NCBI GenBank assembly: GCA_910577335.1
Contig: CAJTMJ010000076.1
Coordinates: 1-6,182, forward strand
Direction: 5' to 3'
DNA from: an uncultured Duncaniella sp.
GTDB lineage: Bacteria; Bacteroidota; Bacteroidia; Bacteroidales; Muribaculaceae
Length of the DNA stretch: 6,182 nt
Position numbers and translations under genes: made by a program. The stretch's first letter is position 1, and the number at the start of each line of letters is the position of its first letter. A model generated the notes under the pieces. The model made no database searches. It was given only the letters and a program-made list of their open reading frames with translations, and was not told the DNA's origin. Positions 1 through 6,182 of this stretch are shown piece after piece.

Positions 1-16
1 TTTGGCTGGTCCTTTT

Positions 17-526
17 TTAGTGGCCGGCGTCAGACACACTCAAAGAAACAGTATCTTTCATCCAACGGCGTTCCTCACGTCGCTCATTCTGTTCGGCTAA
101 TCGTCTTTCCGCTCGGTTAGGTTTTATAGTGGCGATTTCCTGTTCAGATATATCCGATGTTTTCACCTCATTGTCCTTGTTATCGGGAGCAGATGTTTGT
201 GGCTTTATGGTTTTTGATTTTACCTTCTTTTGCTTTGCAGTGTTTCCGGATTTTTTGTGGCGTTTTGCGGCTGCTTCCTTTGCTTTTCGTGAGCGGTTGG
301 CAGCTTTTTGAATCTCAGGAAGAATCATTAGAAATGCGATTCTTACAGACATGGCATATTGTGAAAGGTCATAGTCGGTTCCTGACAAATAATTATCTAT
401 TAGAGAGATGACATCAGTGGTATAATCATTGTCATCATTATTGCCAAACACATTGTTAATTCTCTCGACGAATTCGTTATAAGCTCTTTTTGAGATAGTC
501 ACGGGGGCGATTGCTGTATTGTTCAT
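17..526 (-). CDS. Hypothetical basic protein, Bacteroidales type
   Basis: I do not recognise a named family for this 169-aa protein. It has no signal peptide or membrane segment, so it is probably cytoplasmic. Residues 10-75 look like a small helical domain with hydrophobic stretches at 36-47 and 61-72. Residues 74-108 are extremely rich in Lys, Arg and Ala, beginning with an RSRKAKEAAAKRHKK segment. The middle (109-135) is polar and probably disordered, and residues 136-155 form a strongly charged Arg/Glu helix. The order of an acidic helical domain, an 'aF.mI.PeI.kA' helix and then a basic tract loosely resembles DUF6291-type proteins of Bacteroidetes mobile and replication modules. That resemblance is from memory and is only suggestive. 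Nucleic-acid binding is an inference from the charge. The ATG at 526 is supported by a -7 promoter element about 27 bp upstream. The gene is transcribed divergently from the operon to its right, and opposite-strand ORFs here look like shadows. Confidence 0.75.
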   Translation of the reverse strand: MNNTAIAPVTISKRAYNEFVERINNVFGNNDDNDYTTDVISLIDNYLSGTDYDLSQYAMSVRIAFLMILPEIQKAANRSRKAKEAAAKRHKKSGNTAKQKKVKSKTIKPQTSAPDNKDNEVKTSDISEQEIATIKPNRAERRLAEQNERREERRWMKDTVSLSVSDAGH

Positions 527-552
527 AGTGGTTGAGTATTGGGATTATTTCG

Positions 553-560
553 CAAAGATA
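553..560 (-). promoter_or_regulatory. Bacteroidetes -7 element for the minus-strand hypothetical gene
   Basis: Read on the minus strand this is TATCTTTG, a full match to the Bacteroidetes primary-sigma -7 consensus TAnnTTTG. Transcription would start near 546, leaving a leader of about 20 nt before the ATG at 526. No TTTG lies at the expected -33 distance on this strand, so only the -7 half is convincing. The location just ahead of a start codon supports the call. Confidence 0.5.
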
Positions 561-587
561 CATCACAAAAATCCCGAAAAGGTGCGA

Positions 588-603
588 ATTTGTCAATTTG
601 TCA
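588..603. repeat. Tandem direct repeat, two copies of ATTTGTCA
   Basis: Two exact, abutting copies of ATTTGTCA occupy 588-595 and 596-603. They lie 28 bp upstream of the minus-strand -7 element and about 84 bp upstream of the plus-strand -33 element. This placement would suit a regulator-binding site, but the short length means chance cannot be excluded. Confidence 0.4.
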
Positions 604-686
604 TTGAACGGACTTAAACCTGTTATAAAAAATTTAAATCAGTTTAATAAGTGATTTTAAAGGCATAAAAAGCCACCTGTGGTGTG

Positions 687-718
687 CTTGCAAATATGAC
701 GAATTTTTCGTAACTTTG
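687..718 (+). promoter_or_regulatory. Bacteroidetes promoter of the three-gene operon
   Basis: TAACTTTG at 711-718 fully matches the Bacteroidetes -7 consensus TAnnTTTG. CTTG at 687-690 matches three of the four bases of the -33 TTTG element, with a 20-bp spacer, which is the standard distance. The expected start site is near 725, giving a 5' leader of about 43 nt before the ATG at 768. It is the only good plus-strand promoter I found ahead of the operon. Confidence 0.7.
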
Positions 719-767
719 TAAGTTAAATCATGGTCTGTTTCCTTGATTTCGCATTGTTGGATTTTCA

Positions 768-2078
768 ATGAGAGGATTTATAATACTGCTGTTTATTTCG
801 CTACAATTACATTGCGCCCATGCTTACGAATTGGTGTGGGGAAGTGGTGTTATGAAGGTGCTGAAATATGATGCTCCGGCGCAAAGCGGACTCGATGCGG
901 TATATGTAGCGGAAAAATCGGAAGGACTTAGATTGTCATTCCTGTGCAATAGTGGTAATGAATCCCCATCGCAAGTGAAATGGTATAAATATTCCACGCT
1001 CGGAGGTGCTTATGCTGAAAGGATTGATGCTTCTATTGATAATAACAAGTCTACTGTCACTCTCAGGAATGGCGATATGGGTTACATGGTGGAATACGGC
1101 AGTGGTAAATATTGTTTTTGGCTGGTGGATTACAGAAAACATCCTTTATCATTATCAAGCATACACGAAATTCCGGACGATTCAGGCTGCGAGCATACAA
1201 CTTTATTGGTTGACGGCGTTGGCGACAAGATAGGTTATTATGGCATAAACGGTCGTAAATTCACTCTATCAAGAGAGCTAATGTTGCGTTATACTTCGCT
1301 TGTGTATGATGACAAATCAGGCGGATTTAAGGAAAATGAGGTAACGGAACAATACGAATATTTGCCTGAAAGGATAAGATGCAAGGCTCCATTCACTTCG
1401 ACTGCGTTCTGTTTGTCGGGTGACAGATTTTTAAAAGAGTGGGGAAGAGAGGTGGAAATAGCTTCTCAGACTGTATTGCCGAAAGCCGTTACAGCTCATC
1501 TGACTGTCACGCAAAATGACGATAGTGCGGACAATCAGATAGCGCAGCCTTCAGGATCTGCGTTTGGCGGTTCAGCTCCGTGTGTTATTGATTTCAGCGC
1601 AGCTGTCACAGATGCGGTCGTGTTTACCGAATGGCAATTTTCCTCCACACCTGACTTCGAGGATATCAATTATCGTCAGCAGGAATTGAATTTCAGCCAT
1701 ACTTTTAATACGGAAGGTACAGAATATGTGCGATTCGTATGTGCCGATTCATCGGGCGAATGTGAATATTATAGCGAGATCTATCCAGTAACCATAGGTA
1801 AGTCCGTATTGAAATGCCCTAATGTGTTTTCTCCGGGAAATGCTGACGGCGTGAACGATGAATGGCGTGTAAGTTATTCATCGATAGTGAGTTTTGAATG
1901 TCACATATTTAATAGATACGGACGTGAGATAACCTCATTTAATGACCCGGCAATGGGGTGGGACGGCACTTATAAAGGGAAGCTCGTTCCAGCCGGCGTG
2001 TATTATTATGTCATTAAAGCTAAAGGTGCGGACGGTAAACAATATGAACTTTCAGGGGATATAAACATTTTAAATTAA
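768..2078 (+). CDS. Secreted Ig/PKD-like protein with CHU_C (T9SS type B) sorting domain
   Basis: This 436-aa exported protein has a signal peptide at residues 1-19 (hydrophobic core FIILLFISL, signal peptidase I site AHA before Tyr20). Residues about 50-120 look Ig-like, with Cys60, Trp72 and a Tyr-Cys pair at 115-116. Residues about 245-343 look like a PKD-type beta domain. Residues 350-436 match the gliding-motility-associated C-terminal (CHU_C) domain: PNVFSPG at 351-357, DGVND at 360-364, FNRYG at 381-385, WDG at 398-400 and GVYYYVI at 410-416. In Bacteroidetes that domain directs export through the type IX secretion system and surface attachment or release. No enzyme motif is visible, so an adhesin-like or structural role is an inference. 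Start choice: the ATG lies directly before the signal peptide and about 43 nt after the predicted start site. Next gene follows after 16 bp. Confidence 0.85.
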   Translation: MRGFIILLFISLQLHCAHAYELVWGSGVMKVLKYDAPAQSGLDAVYVAEKSEGLRLSFLCNSGNESPSQVKWYKYSTLGGAYAERIDASIDNNKSTVTLRNGDMGYMVEYGSGKYCFWLVDYRKHPLSLSSIHEIPDDSGCEHTTLLVDGVGDKIGYYGINGRKFTLSRELMLRYTSLVYDDKSGGFKENEVTEQYEYLPERIRCKAPFTSTAFCLSGDRFLKEWGREVEIASQTVLPKAVTAHLTVTQNDDSADNQIAQPSGSAFGGSAPCVIDFSAAVTDAVVFTEWQFSSTPDFEDINYRQQELNFSHTFNTEGTEYVRFVCADSSGECEYYSEIYPVTIGKSVLKCPNVFSPGNADGVNDEWRVSYSSIVSFECHIFNRYGREITSFNDPAMGWDGTYKGKLVPAGVYYYVIKAKGADGKQYELSGDINILN

Positions 2079-2094
2079 AGATATAAACAGTAAA

Positions 2095-3108
2095 ATGATA
2101 ACACATTTACATTTTAATATGAAAAATATGAAATCAGGACGTACTACCATACTCGGAGCTGCAACAGCTCTTCTTATACTTGGCTTAATATCACCGGCAG
2201 AAGAAGCTTCGGCTGAAACTCGTGCTAAGGTGACAGAATCAACGACAGAAGTCTCTCCCGTTGTCAATCCGAAGATACCTTCATCAATGATGTTTGCTGG
2301 CAAAAAGGTGGATCTTGACCCTACACACAAATGGGAACGCCTTGACCGTGAGCTTACGGCTATGAGTTATACCCATGGCAACACATTGCTTGGCATCAAA
2401 CGTGCTAACAAGTATTTTCCGGTAATAGCTCCAATATTGAAGAAGAACGGTGTGCCTGACGATATTATTTATCTCGCAGTGATAGAATCAACCCTCAATC
2501 CAAGGGCTTTATCCGCTGCAAAAGCCGGTGGAATATGGCAATTCATGCCTTCAACCGCTAAGGAATATGGATTGGAGGTGAATGATTACGTTGATGAACG
2601 ATATAACATTGAAAAGGCGACCGAGGCGGCTTGCCGTTATCTGAAAAATGCCTACGCTCGGTATGGTAACTGGGAATCGGTAGCTGCAAGCTACAACGGA
2701 GGTATGGCTCGGATTACAAACGAGCTGAGTGCGCAGCAAGTGGACTCGGCATACGATCTGTATCTTGCCGATGAAACCATGAGATATATGTTCCGTCTGC
2801 TCGCCATGAAGCTCATAATGGAAAATCCGCAGGATTATGGGTTTATTCTTACATCCGACCAGCTATATCAGCCGGTAGAATATAAGGTTGTGGAAGTATC
2901 GACCGCTGTGCCCGACTGGGCTTCATGGGCTAAGAGCGCAGGGATTGACTACATGACTCTCCGTGAGCATAATCCATGGATCAGAGCTAAGTCCTTGCCA
3001 AACAAAACAGGCAAGACCTACCGGGTGAATATCCCGACAAAAGAATCATTATCACATTCAAAACAGAAAAAGACAGTATATAACCCTAATTGGGTAATAG
3101 ACAGATAA
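2095..3108 (+). CDS. Lytic transglycosylase, GH23 (MltD-like), exported
   Basis: A peptidoglycan-cleaving enzyme of 337 aa. Family members cut between MurNAc and GlcNAc and leave a 1,6-anhydroMurNAc end. The signal peptide (hydrophobic core about 18-33) ends in ASA before Glu41 and has no lipobox, so a soluble periplasmic form is likely, unlike the E. coli MltD lipoprotein. The SLT domain spans about 100-215: LAVIES at 127-132 with Glu131 as the expected catalytic acid, GIWQFMPSTA at 146-155 and ASYNGG at 198-203. Residues 263-314 (YKVVEV, then WASWAKSAGI, NPWIR and YRVNIP) look like a degenerate LysM-type module that may bind glycan. The start is uncertain: ATGs at 2119 and 2128 give a more usual signal-peptide n-region than the one at 2095. 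It lies 16 bp after the sorting-domain gene and 11 bp before uvrA, most likely in one transcript. Confidence 0.9.
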   Translation: MITHLHFNMKNMKSGRTTILGAATALLILGLISPAEEASAETRAKVTESTTEVSPVVNPKIPSSMMFAGKKVDLDPTHKWERLDRELTAMSYTHGNTLLGIKRANKYFPVIAPILKKNGVPDDIIYLAVIESTLNPRALSAAKAGGIWQFMPSTAKEYGLEVNDYVDERYNIEKATEAACRYLKNAYARYGNWESVAASYNGGMARITNELSAQQVDSAYDLYLADETMRYMFRLLAMKLIMENPQDYGFILTSDQLYQPVEYKVVEVSTAVPDWASWAKSAGIDYMTLREHNPWIRAKSLPNKTGKTYRVNIPTKESLSHSKQKKTVYNPNWVIDR

Positions 3109-3119
3109 ATCTATTAAAA

Positions 3120-5954
3120 ATGAGTCAAAACGCCATAGATAAACATGCAAATAAACTAAGTGTGCTCGGCGCAAGAGTGCACAACCTTAAAAATATAGAT
3201 GTGGATATCCCGCACAACTCTCTGACTGTGATAACAGGACTGAGCGGTAGCGGGAAATCCTCACTCGCTTTTGACACGATATTCGCGGAAGGGCAGCGAC
3301 GATACATAGAGACCTTTTCGGCATACGCCCGAAACATGCTCGGTAATCTCGAACGTCCCGATGTGGATAAAATCACGGGATTAAGTCCGGTGATAGCTAT
3401 AGAGCAGAAAACCATCAATAAGAACCCCCGAAGCACTATCGGTACCACTACCGAGGTATATGACTTCCTTCGTCTGCTGTATGCGAGGATTGGTACGGCT
3501 ATCAGTTATGTCACCGGGGAACCTATGGTAAAATATACCCATGAGCAAATTGTCAATCTTATTCTTGAAAAGTATGATGGGCATAAGGTATACATACTTG
3601 CTCCATTGGTGAAAAACCGTAAGGGTCACTACAAGGAACTTTTTGAGCAATTGCGTAAAAAGGGGTTCCTGACTGTCCGTGTGGATGGTGAATTGCGTGA
3701 GCTGACACTCAACATGAAAGTTGACCGATATAAGAACCATGACATTGAGCTTGTCATTGACAGGCTTAAGGTGTCAGCTAAAGATTTGACCCGACTTGAG
3801 TCAACTGTGGCTGACGCTCTTCGCCAAGGGGAGAAGCAGGTGATGATCTACGATGTTGACGATAACAAAGTAGGTTATTATTCTCAGACGTTGATGGATG
3901 CTGCAAGCGGTATATCTTACCGTGAGCCCGCTCCGCATAATTTCTCGTTTAATTCGCCATTGGGTGCTTGCCCATGTTGCAAGGGGTTAGGGTATGTCAA
4001 TATCGTTGACCGTGAAAAGATTATACCTAATCCTTCCTTGTCGATACATGAGGGTGGAATCCTGCCGTTAGGAAAGTACAAGAATTCCATGATATTCTGG
4101 CAGATTGACGCTATATGCAAGAAATATGGGGCTACCATCAAAACGCCCATAAAGCAATTGCCGGAAGAAGCTATGAATGAGATTCTTAACGGCACCAATG
4201 AACGGCTTGTGATTGAAAATGAGACTCTTGCCACTTACAATTATTTCCAGACCTACGAAGGGTTGGTGAAATACATTGAAATGCAGCAGAATGACGATGC
4301 TTCGGCTGCTGCAAGAAAGTGGAGTGAAGGCTTTTTCTCACGTGGCGTTTGCCCCGAATGTGGAGGTGACAGGCTAAATAAGGAAGCACTTCATTTCTTT
4401 ATCGATGGTAAGAATATTGCTGACCTATGCCGTCTTGACATATCTGACCTTTATGAATGGTCATGTTCGGTGGAAGATCGTTTGTCACCTACTCAACTGC
4501 TGATTGCCAAGGAGATAATGAAGGAAATCAGGTCACGCCTGAAATTCCTTGTGGATGTCGGTCTTGAGTACTTGCAGCTTAATCGTGCTTCGGCAACTCT
4601 TTCAGGAGGTGAGAGTCAGCGTATACGTTTGGCGACACAGTTGGGTAGCCAGTTAGTGAATGTGTTGTATATCCTTGACGAGCCTTCCATCGGTTTGCAT
4701 CAGCGGGACAATCGCCGACTGATAGACTCTCTTAAAAATCTGCGTGATGCTTCCAACTCTATCTTGGTCGTCGAACACGATAAGGATATAATGCTTGAAG
4801 CTGACCATATCGTTGACATAGGTCCGAAAGCCGGAAGAAAGGGTGGGGAAGTTGTGTTTTCAGGGACTCCCGATGAGATGCTATCCACCGAAACTCTTAC
4901 GGCGCAATACCTTAACGGGAAGATGAAGATACCTGTAAGGGAGACACCTCGCAAAGGAACCGGAAAACGTATTGTATTGCGTGGCGCGTCGGGCAATAAC
5001 CTTAAGGATGTGGACCTTACTATTCCCTTGGGTAAACTGGTGTGCGTATCCGGCGTATCCGGCAGTGGTAAGTCATCGCTGATTAACGCTACTCTGCAGC
5101 CCATACTTAGCCAGAAGTTTTATAGATCACATACAGCTCCATTACCATTCAAGAAAATAGAGGGTATTGAGAATATCGATAAAATCGTAACTGTCGATCA
5201 GTCACCTTTAGGCAAATCTCCAAGATCCAATCCTGCTACTTACACAGGTGTCTTTACTACCATCCGTGACCTCTTCTCTAATTTGTCAGAAGCGAAAATC
5301 AGGGGTTATCGTCCCGGACGTTTCTCGTTTAATGTGGCTGGAGGAAGATGTGAGACCTGCAGTGGCAACGGATACAAGACCATAGAGATGAATTTCTTGC
5401 CGGATGTGCTCGTGCCTTGTGAGACCTGCGGGGGTAAGCGTTACAATCGCGAGACTCTCGAAGTGCGTTTTAAAGGGAAGTCAATTGCTGATGTGCTTGA
5501 CATGACGATTAATCAGGCAGTGGAATTTTTTGCAGGAATCCCTAACATATTAAGTAAAATCAAGGTTTTGCAGGATATAGGACTTGGTTATATCAAACTC
5601 GGTCAGCCGTCATCCACACTTTCAGGAGGTGAAAATCAGCGTGTGAAGCTCGCCACGGAGTTGTCACGCCGTGACACAGGAAATACCTTGTTTATTCTTG
5701 ACGAACCTACCACCGGATTGCATTTCGATGATATACGTGTGTTACTTAATGTGCTAAATAAATTAGTGGATAAGGGTAATACCGTGCTTGTGATTGAGCA
5801 TAACATGGATGTGATTTGTGCTGCCGATCATATTATCGACATGGGTCCCGGTGGCGGCAAGAATGGGGGACATATCATCACAACCGGCACTCCGCAGCAG
5901 GTTGCGAAGACCGATTCACCTACCGCGCTTTTCATTCGTGAAGCCATCAGTTGA
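3120..5954 (+). CDS. uvrA: UvrA, excinuclease ABC subunit A
   Basis: Cytoplasmic damage-recognition ATPase of nucleotide excision repair, which loads UvrB at bulky lesions. The 944 aa are close to the 940 of E. coli. ATPase half I has Walker A GLSGSGKSS (40-48), signature LSGGESQR (494-501), Walker B YILDEP (517-522) and the EHD His553. Half II has Walker A GVSGSGKSS (645-653), LSGGENQR (834-841), FILDEP (858-863) and His894. The UvrB-binding region (about 120-225, including LAPLVKNRKGHYKE) is present, so this is not the short UvrA2 class. The C-terminal zinc finger is intact (C744, C747, 19 residues, C767, C770). CxxC pairs C284/C287 and C411/C414 also remain. The CxxH and first CxxC ligand pairs known in E. 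coli are replaced by S129/T132 and D260/S263. An in-frame TTG at 3090 would add 10 residues and overlap the transglycosylase gene; the ATG at 3120 after an A-rich stretch is preferred. Confidence 0.98.
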   Translation: MSQNAIDKHANKLSVLGARVHNLKNIDVDIPHNSLTVITGLSGSGKSSLAFDTIFAEGQRRYIETFSAYARNMLGNLERPDVDKITGLSPVIAIEQKTINKNPRSTIGTTTEVYDFLRLLYARIGTAISYVTGEPMVKYTHEQIVNLILEKYDGHKVYILAPLVKNRKGHYKELFEQLRKKGFLTVRVDGELRELTLNMKVDRYKNHDIELVIDRLKVSAKDLTRLESTVADALRQGEKQVMIYDVDDNKVGYYSQTLMDAASGISYREPAPHNFSFNSPLGACPCCKGLGYVNIVDREKIIPNPSLSIHEGGILPLGKYKNSMIFWQIDAICKKYGATIKTPIKQLPEEAMNEILNGTNERLVIENETLATYNYFQTYEGLVKYIEMQQNDDASAAARKWSEGFFSRGVCPECGGDRLNKEALHFFIDGKNIADLCRLDISDLYEWSCSVEDRLSPTQLLIAKEIMKEIRSRLKFLVDVGLEYLQLNRASATLSGGESQRIRLATQLGSQLVNVLYILDEPSIGLHQRDNRRLIDSLKNLRDASNSILVVEHDKDIMLEADHIVDIGPKAGRKGGEVVFSGTPDEMLSTETLTAQYLNGKMKIPVRETPRKGTGKRIVLRGASGNNLKDVDLTIPLGKLVCVSGVSGSGKSSLINATLQPILSQKFYRSHTAPLPFKKIEGIENIDKIVTVDQSPLGKSPRSNPATYTGVFTTIRDLFSNLSEAKIRGYRPGRFSFNVAGGRCETCSGNGYKTIEMNFLPDVLVPCETCGGKRYNRETLEVRFKGKSIADVLDMTINQAVEFFAGIPNILSKIKVLQDIGLGYIKLGQPSSTLSGGENQRVKLATELSRRDTGNTLFILDEPTTGLHFDDIRVLLNVLNKLVDKGNTVLVIEHNMDVICAADHIIDMGPGGGKNGGHIITTGTPQQVAKTDSPTALFIREAIS

Positions 5955-6020
5955 AATCGTGAAAACATATCTTCCGTTAAAACAATCTGTTAGAGATTAT
6001 ATTGGGATATGGCGATAAAA

Positions 6021-6082
6021 AAGCTTTGAAAAGATTTGGAGAATACAATAAAAACACCTAACTTTGCAAAGCTTTTGAAAAG
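6021..6082 (+). repeat. Near-identical short direct repeat flanking the tRNA promoter
   Basis: AAGCTTTGAAAAG at 6021-6033 recurs as AAGCTTTTGAAAAG at 6069-6082, differing by one extra T. The copies start 48 bp apart. The first lies just before the -33 element and the second spans the predicted start site. This may be a local duplication or paired binding sites, or simply chance in AT-rich DNA. Confidence 0.35.
6035..6066 (+). promoter_or_regulatory. Strong Bacteroidetes promoter of tRNA-Ser
   Basis: TTTG at 6035-6038, a 20-bp spacer and TAACTTTG at 6059-6066 match the Bacteroidetes consensus (TTTG at -33, TAnnTTTG at -7) at every defined position. The start site is expected near 6073, about 58 nt before the tRNA 5' end. 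The -7 octamer is identical to the one of the upstream operon at 711-718. A perfect 10-bp palindrome, CTTTGCAAAG at 6062-6071, overlaps the -7 element. Confidence 0.8.
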
Positions 6083-6130
6083 GAACCCCACAAGGGATAC
6101 GTAATATCAATCGCTTCAAGACATCTCAAA

Positions 6131-6182
6131 GGAGAGGTGGGTGAGTGGCTGAAACCACCAGTTTGCTAAACTGACGTAGGAG
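6131..6182 (+). tRNA. tRNA-Ser (anticodon GCT), 5' part, cut by window end
   Basis: Serine tRNA for AGC/AGU codons. The acceptor 5' strand is GGAGAGG (6131-6137), followed by TG. The D stem is GGT (6140-6142) with ACC (6154-6156), and the D loop carries the conserved GG. The anticodon arm is 6158-6174 with loop TTGCTAA (6163-6169) and anticodon GCT at 6165-6167. Four of five anticodon-stem pairs are Watson-Crick; the top pair (27-43) is a C·A mismatch, C6158 with A6174. From 6175 the sequence enters what should be the long variable arm of a class II tRNA. That arm, the T arm and the acceptor 3' strand lie outside the window. Confidence 0.9.

Larger units (their letters stand above)
527..767. 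other. Divergent intergenic region with promoters facing both ways
   Basis: This AT-rich gap of 241 bp separates the minus-strand hypothetical gene from the plus-strand operon. It holds a -7 element for each direction (553-560 minus, 711-718 plus) and a perfect tandem 8-bp repeat at 588-603. It also holds an imperfect inverted repeat with 6-bp core arms (AAATCA 636-641, TGATTT 652-657, 10-bp spacer). No small ORF in it looks coding and I see no terminator hairpin. Confidence 0.6.
5955..6130 (+). other. Intergenic region between uvrA and tRNA-Ser
   Basis: I see no gene in this 176-bp gap. The first part has a weak hairpin (AATCT at 5984-5988, AGATT at 5994-5998, 5-nt loop) with no T-tract behind it, so no convincing uvrA terminator is visible. 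The second part holds the tRNA promoter and, from about 6073, the 5' leader that RNase P would remove. Confidence 0.6.

Noticed and set aside
5..28. Imperfect hairpin at the 3' end of the hypothetical gene
   Set aside because: The stem relies on G-T wobbles that become C-A mismatches on the minus strand, the strand of the gene, and it overlaps the coding end.
157..411. 84-aa plus-strand frame opposite the hypothetical gene
   Set aside because: Its Phe/Leu/Cys-rich composition is what antisense reading of Lys/Glu-rich coding DNA gives; the minus frame is longer and has a promoter.
636..657. Inverted repeat AAATCA / TGATTT as an operator
   Set aside because: Arms of six AT-rich bases with a mismatch beyond them are expected by chance in such DNA; listed only as part of the intergenic description.
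798..818. Possible lipoprotein signal at Leu-His-Cys16 of the secreted protein
   Set aside because: His at -1 does not fit a lipobox, and AHA at 17-19 is a good signal peptidase I site.
3381..3740. 119-aa minus-strand open frame inside uvrA
   Set aside because: Antisense to conserved UvrA residues with no family features of its own.
4700..5104. 134-aa minus-strand open frame inside uvrA
   Set aside because: It lies wholly within the well-conserved uvrA, has no promoter or known motif, and has the composition of an antisense shadow.
5984..5998. Hairpin after uvrA as a terminator
   Set aside because: The stem has only five AT-rich pairs and no T-tract follows.
5818..6018. 66-aa plus-strand frame running past the end of uvrA
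   Set aside because: Most of it overlaps uvrA in another frame, and the tail has no recognisable domain or start signal.

Overview
This window looks like chromosomal DNA of a Bacteroidales bacterium. The evidence is the Bacteroidetes-type promoter -7 element (TAnnTTTG) in front of three transcription units, the absence of Shine-Dalgarno sequences, a CHU_C / type IX secretion (T9SS) type B sorting domain, and a UvrA with the Bacteroidetes-like cysteine pattern. A gut Muribaculaceae-type genome would fit, but that is a guess from general appearance.

Layout: (1) 17-526, minus strand: a lysine/arginine-rich 169-aa hypothetical protein. (2) 527-767: a divergent intergenic region with a -7 element for each direction and a perfect tandem 8-bp repeat. 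(3) 768-5954, plus strand: three closely packed genes. These encode a secreted protein with Ig/PKD-like regions and a C-terminal T9SS sorting domain, a periplasmic GH23 lytic transglycosylase of MltD type, and the nucleotide-excision-repair ATPase UvrA. The gaps are only 16 and 11 bp and I see no promoter or terminator in them, so the three are probably one operon starting from the promoter at 687-718. (4) 5955-6130: an intergenic stretch with a textbook Bacteroidetes promoter (TTTG-N20-TAACTTTG). (5) 6131-6182: the 5' part of a tRNA-Ser(GCT) gene, cut by the window end.

The first two operon genes act on or outside the envelope, one exported and one remodelling peptidoglycan. UvrA is cytoplasmic and scans DNA for bulky lesions with UvrB. 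The link is probably transcriptional rather than functional. I see no mobile element, CRISPR array, toxin-antitoxin pair or defence island, and no convincing undescribed system. The most notable point is that UvrA has lost two separate metal-ligand pairs together (SxxT for CxxH and DxxS for CxxC) while its other two zinc sites are intact.
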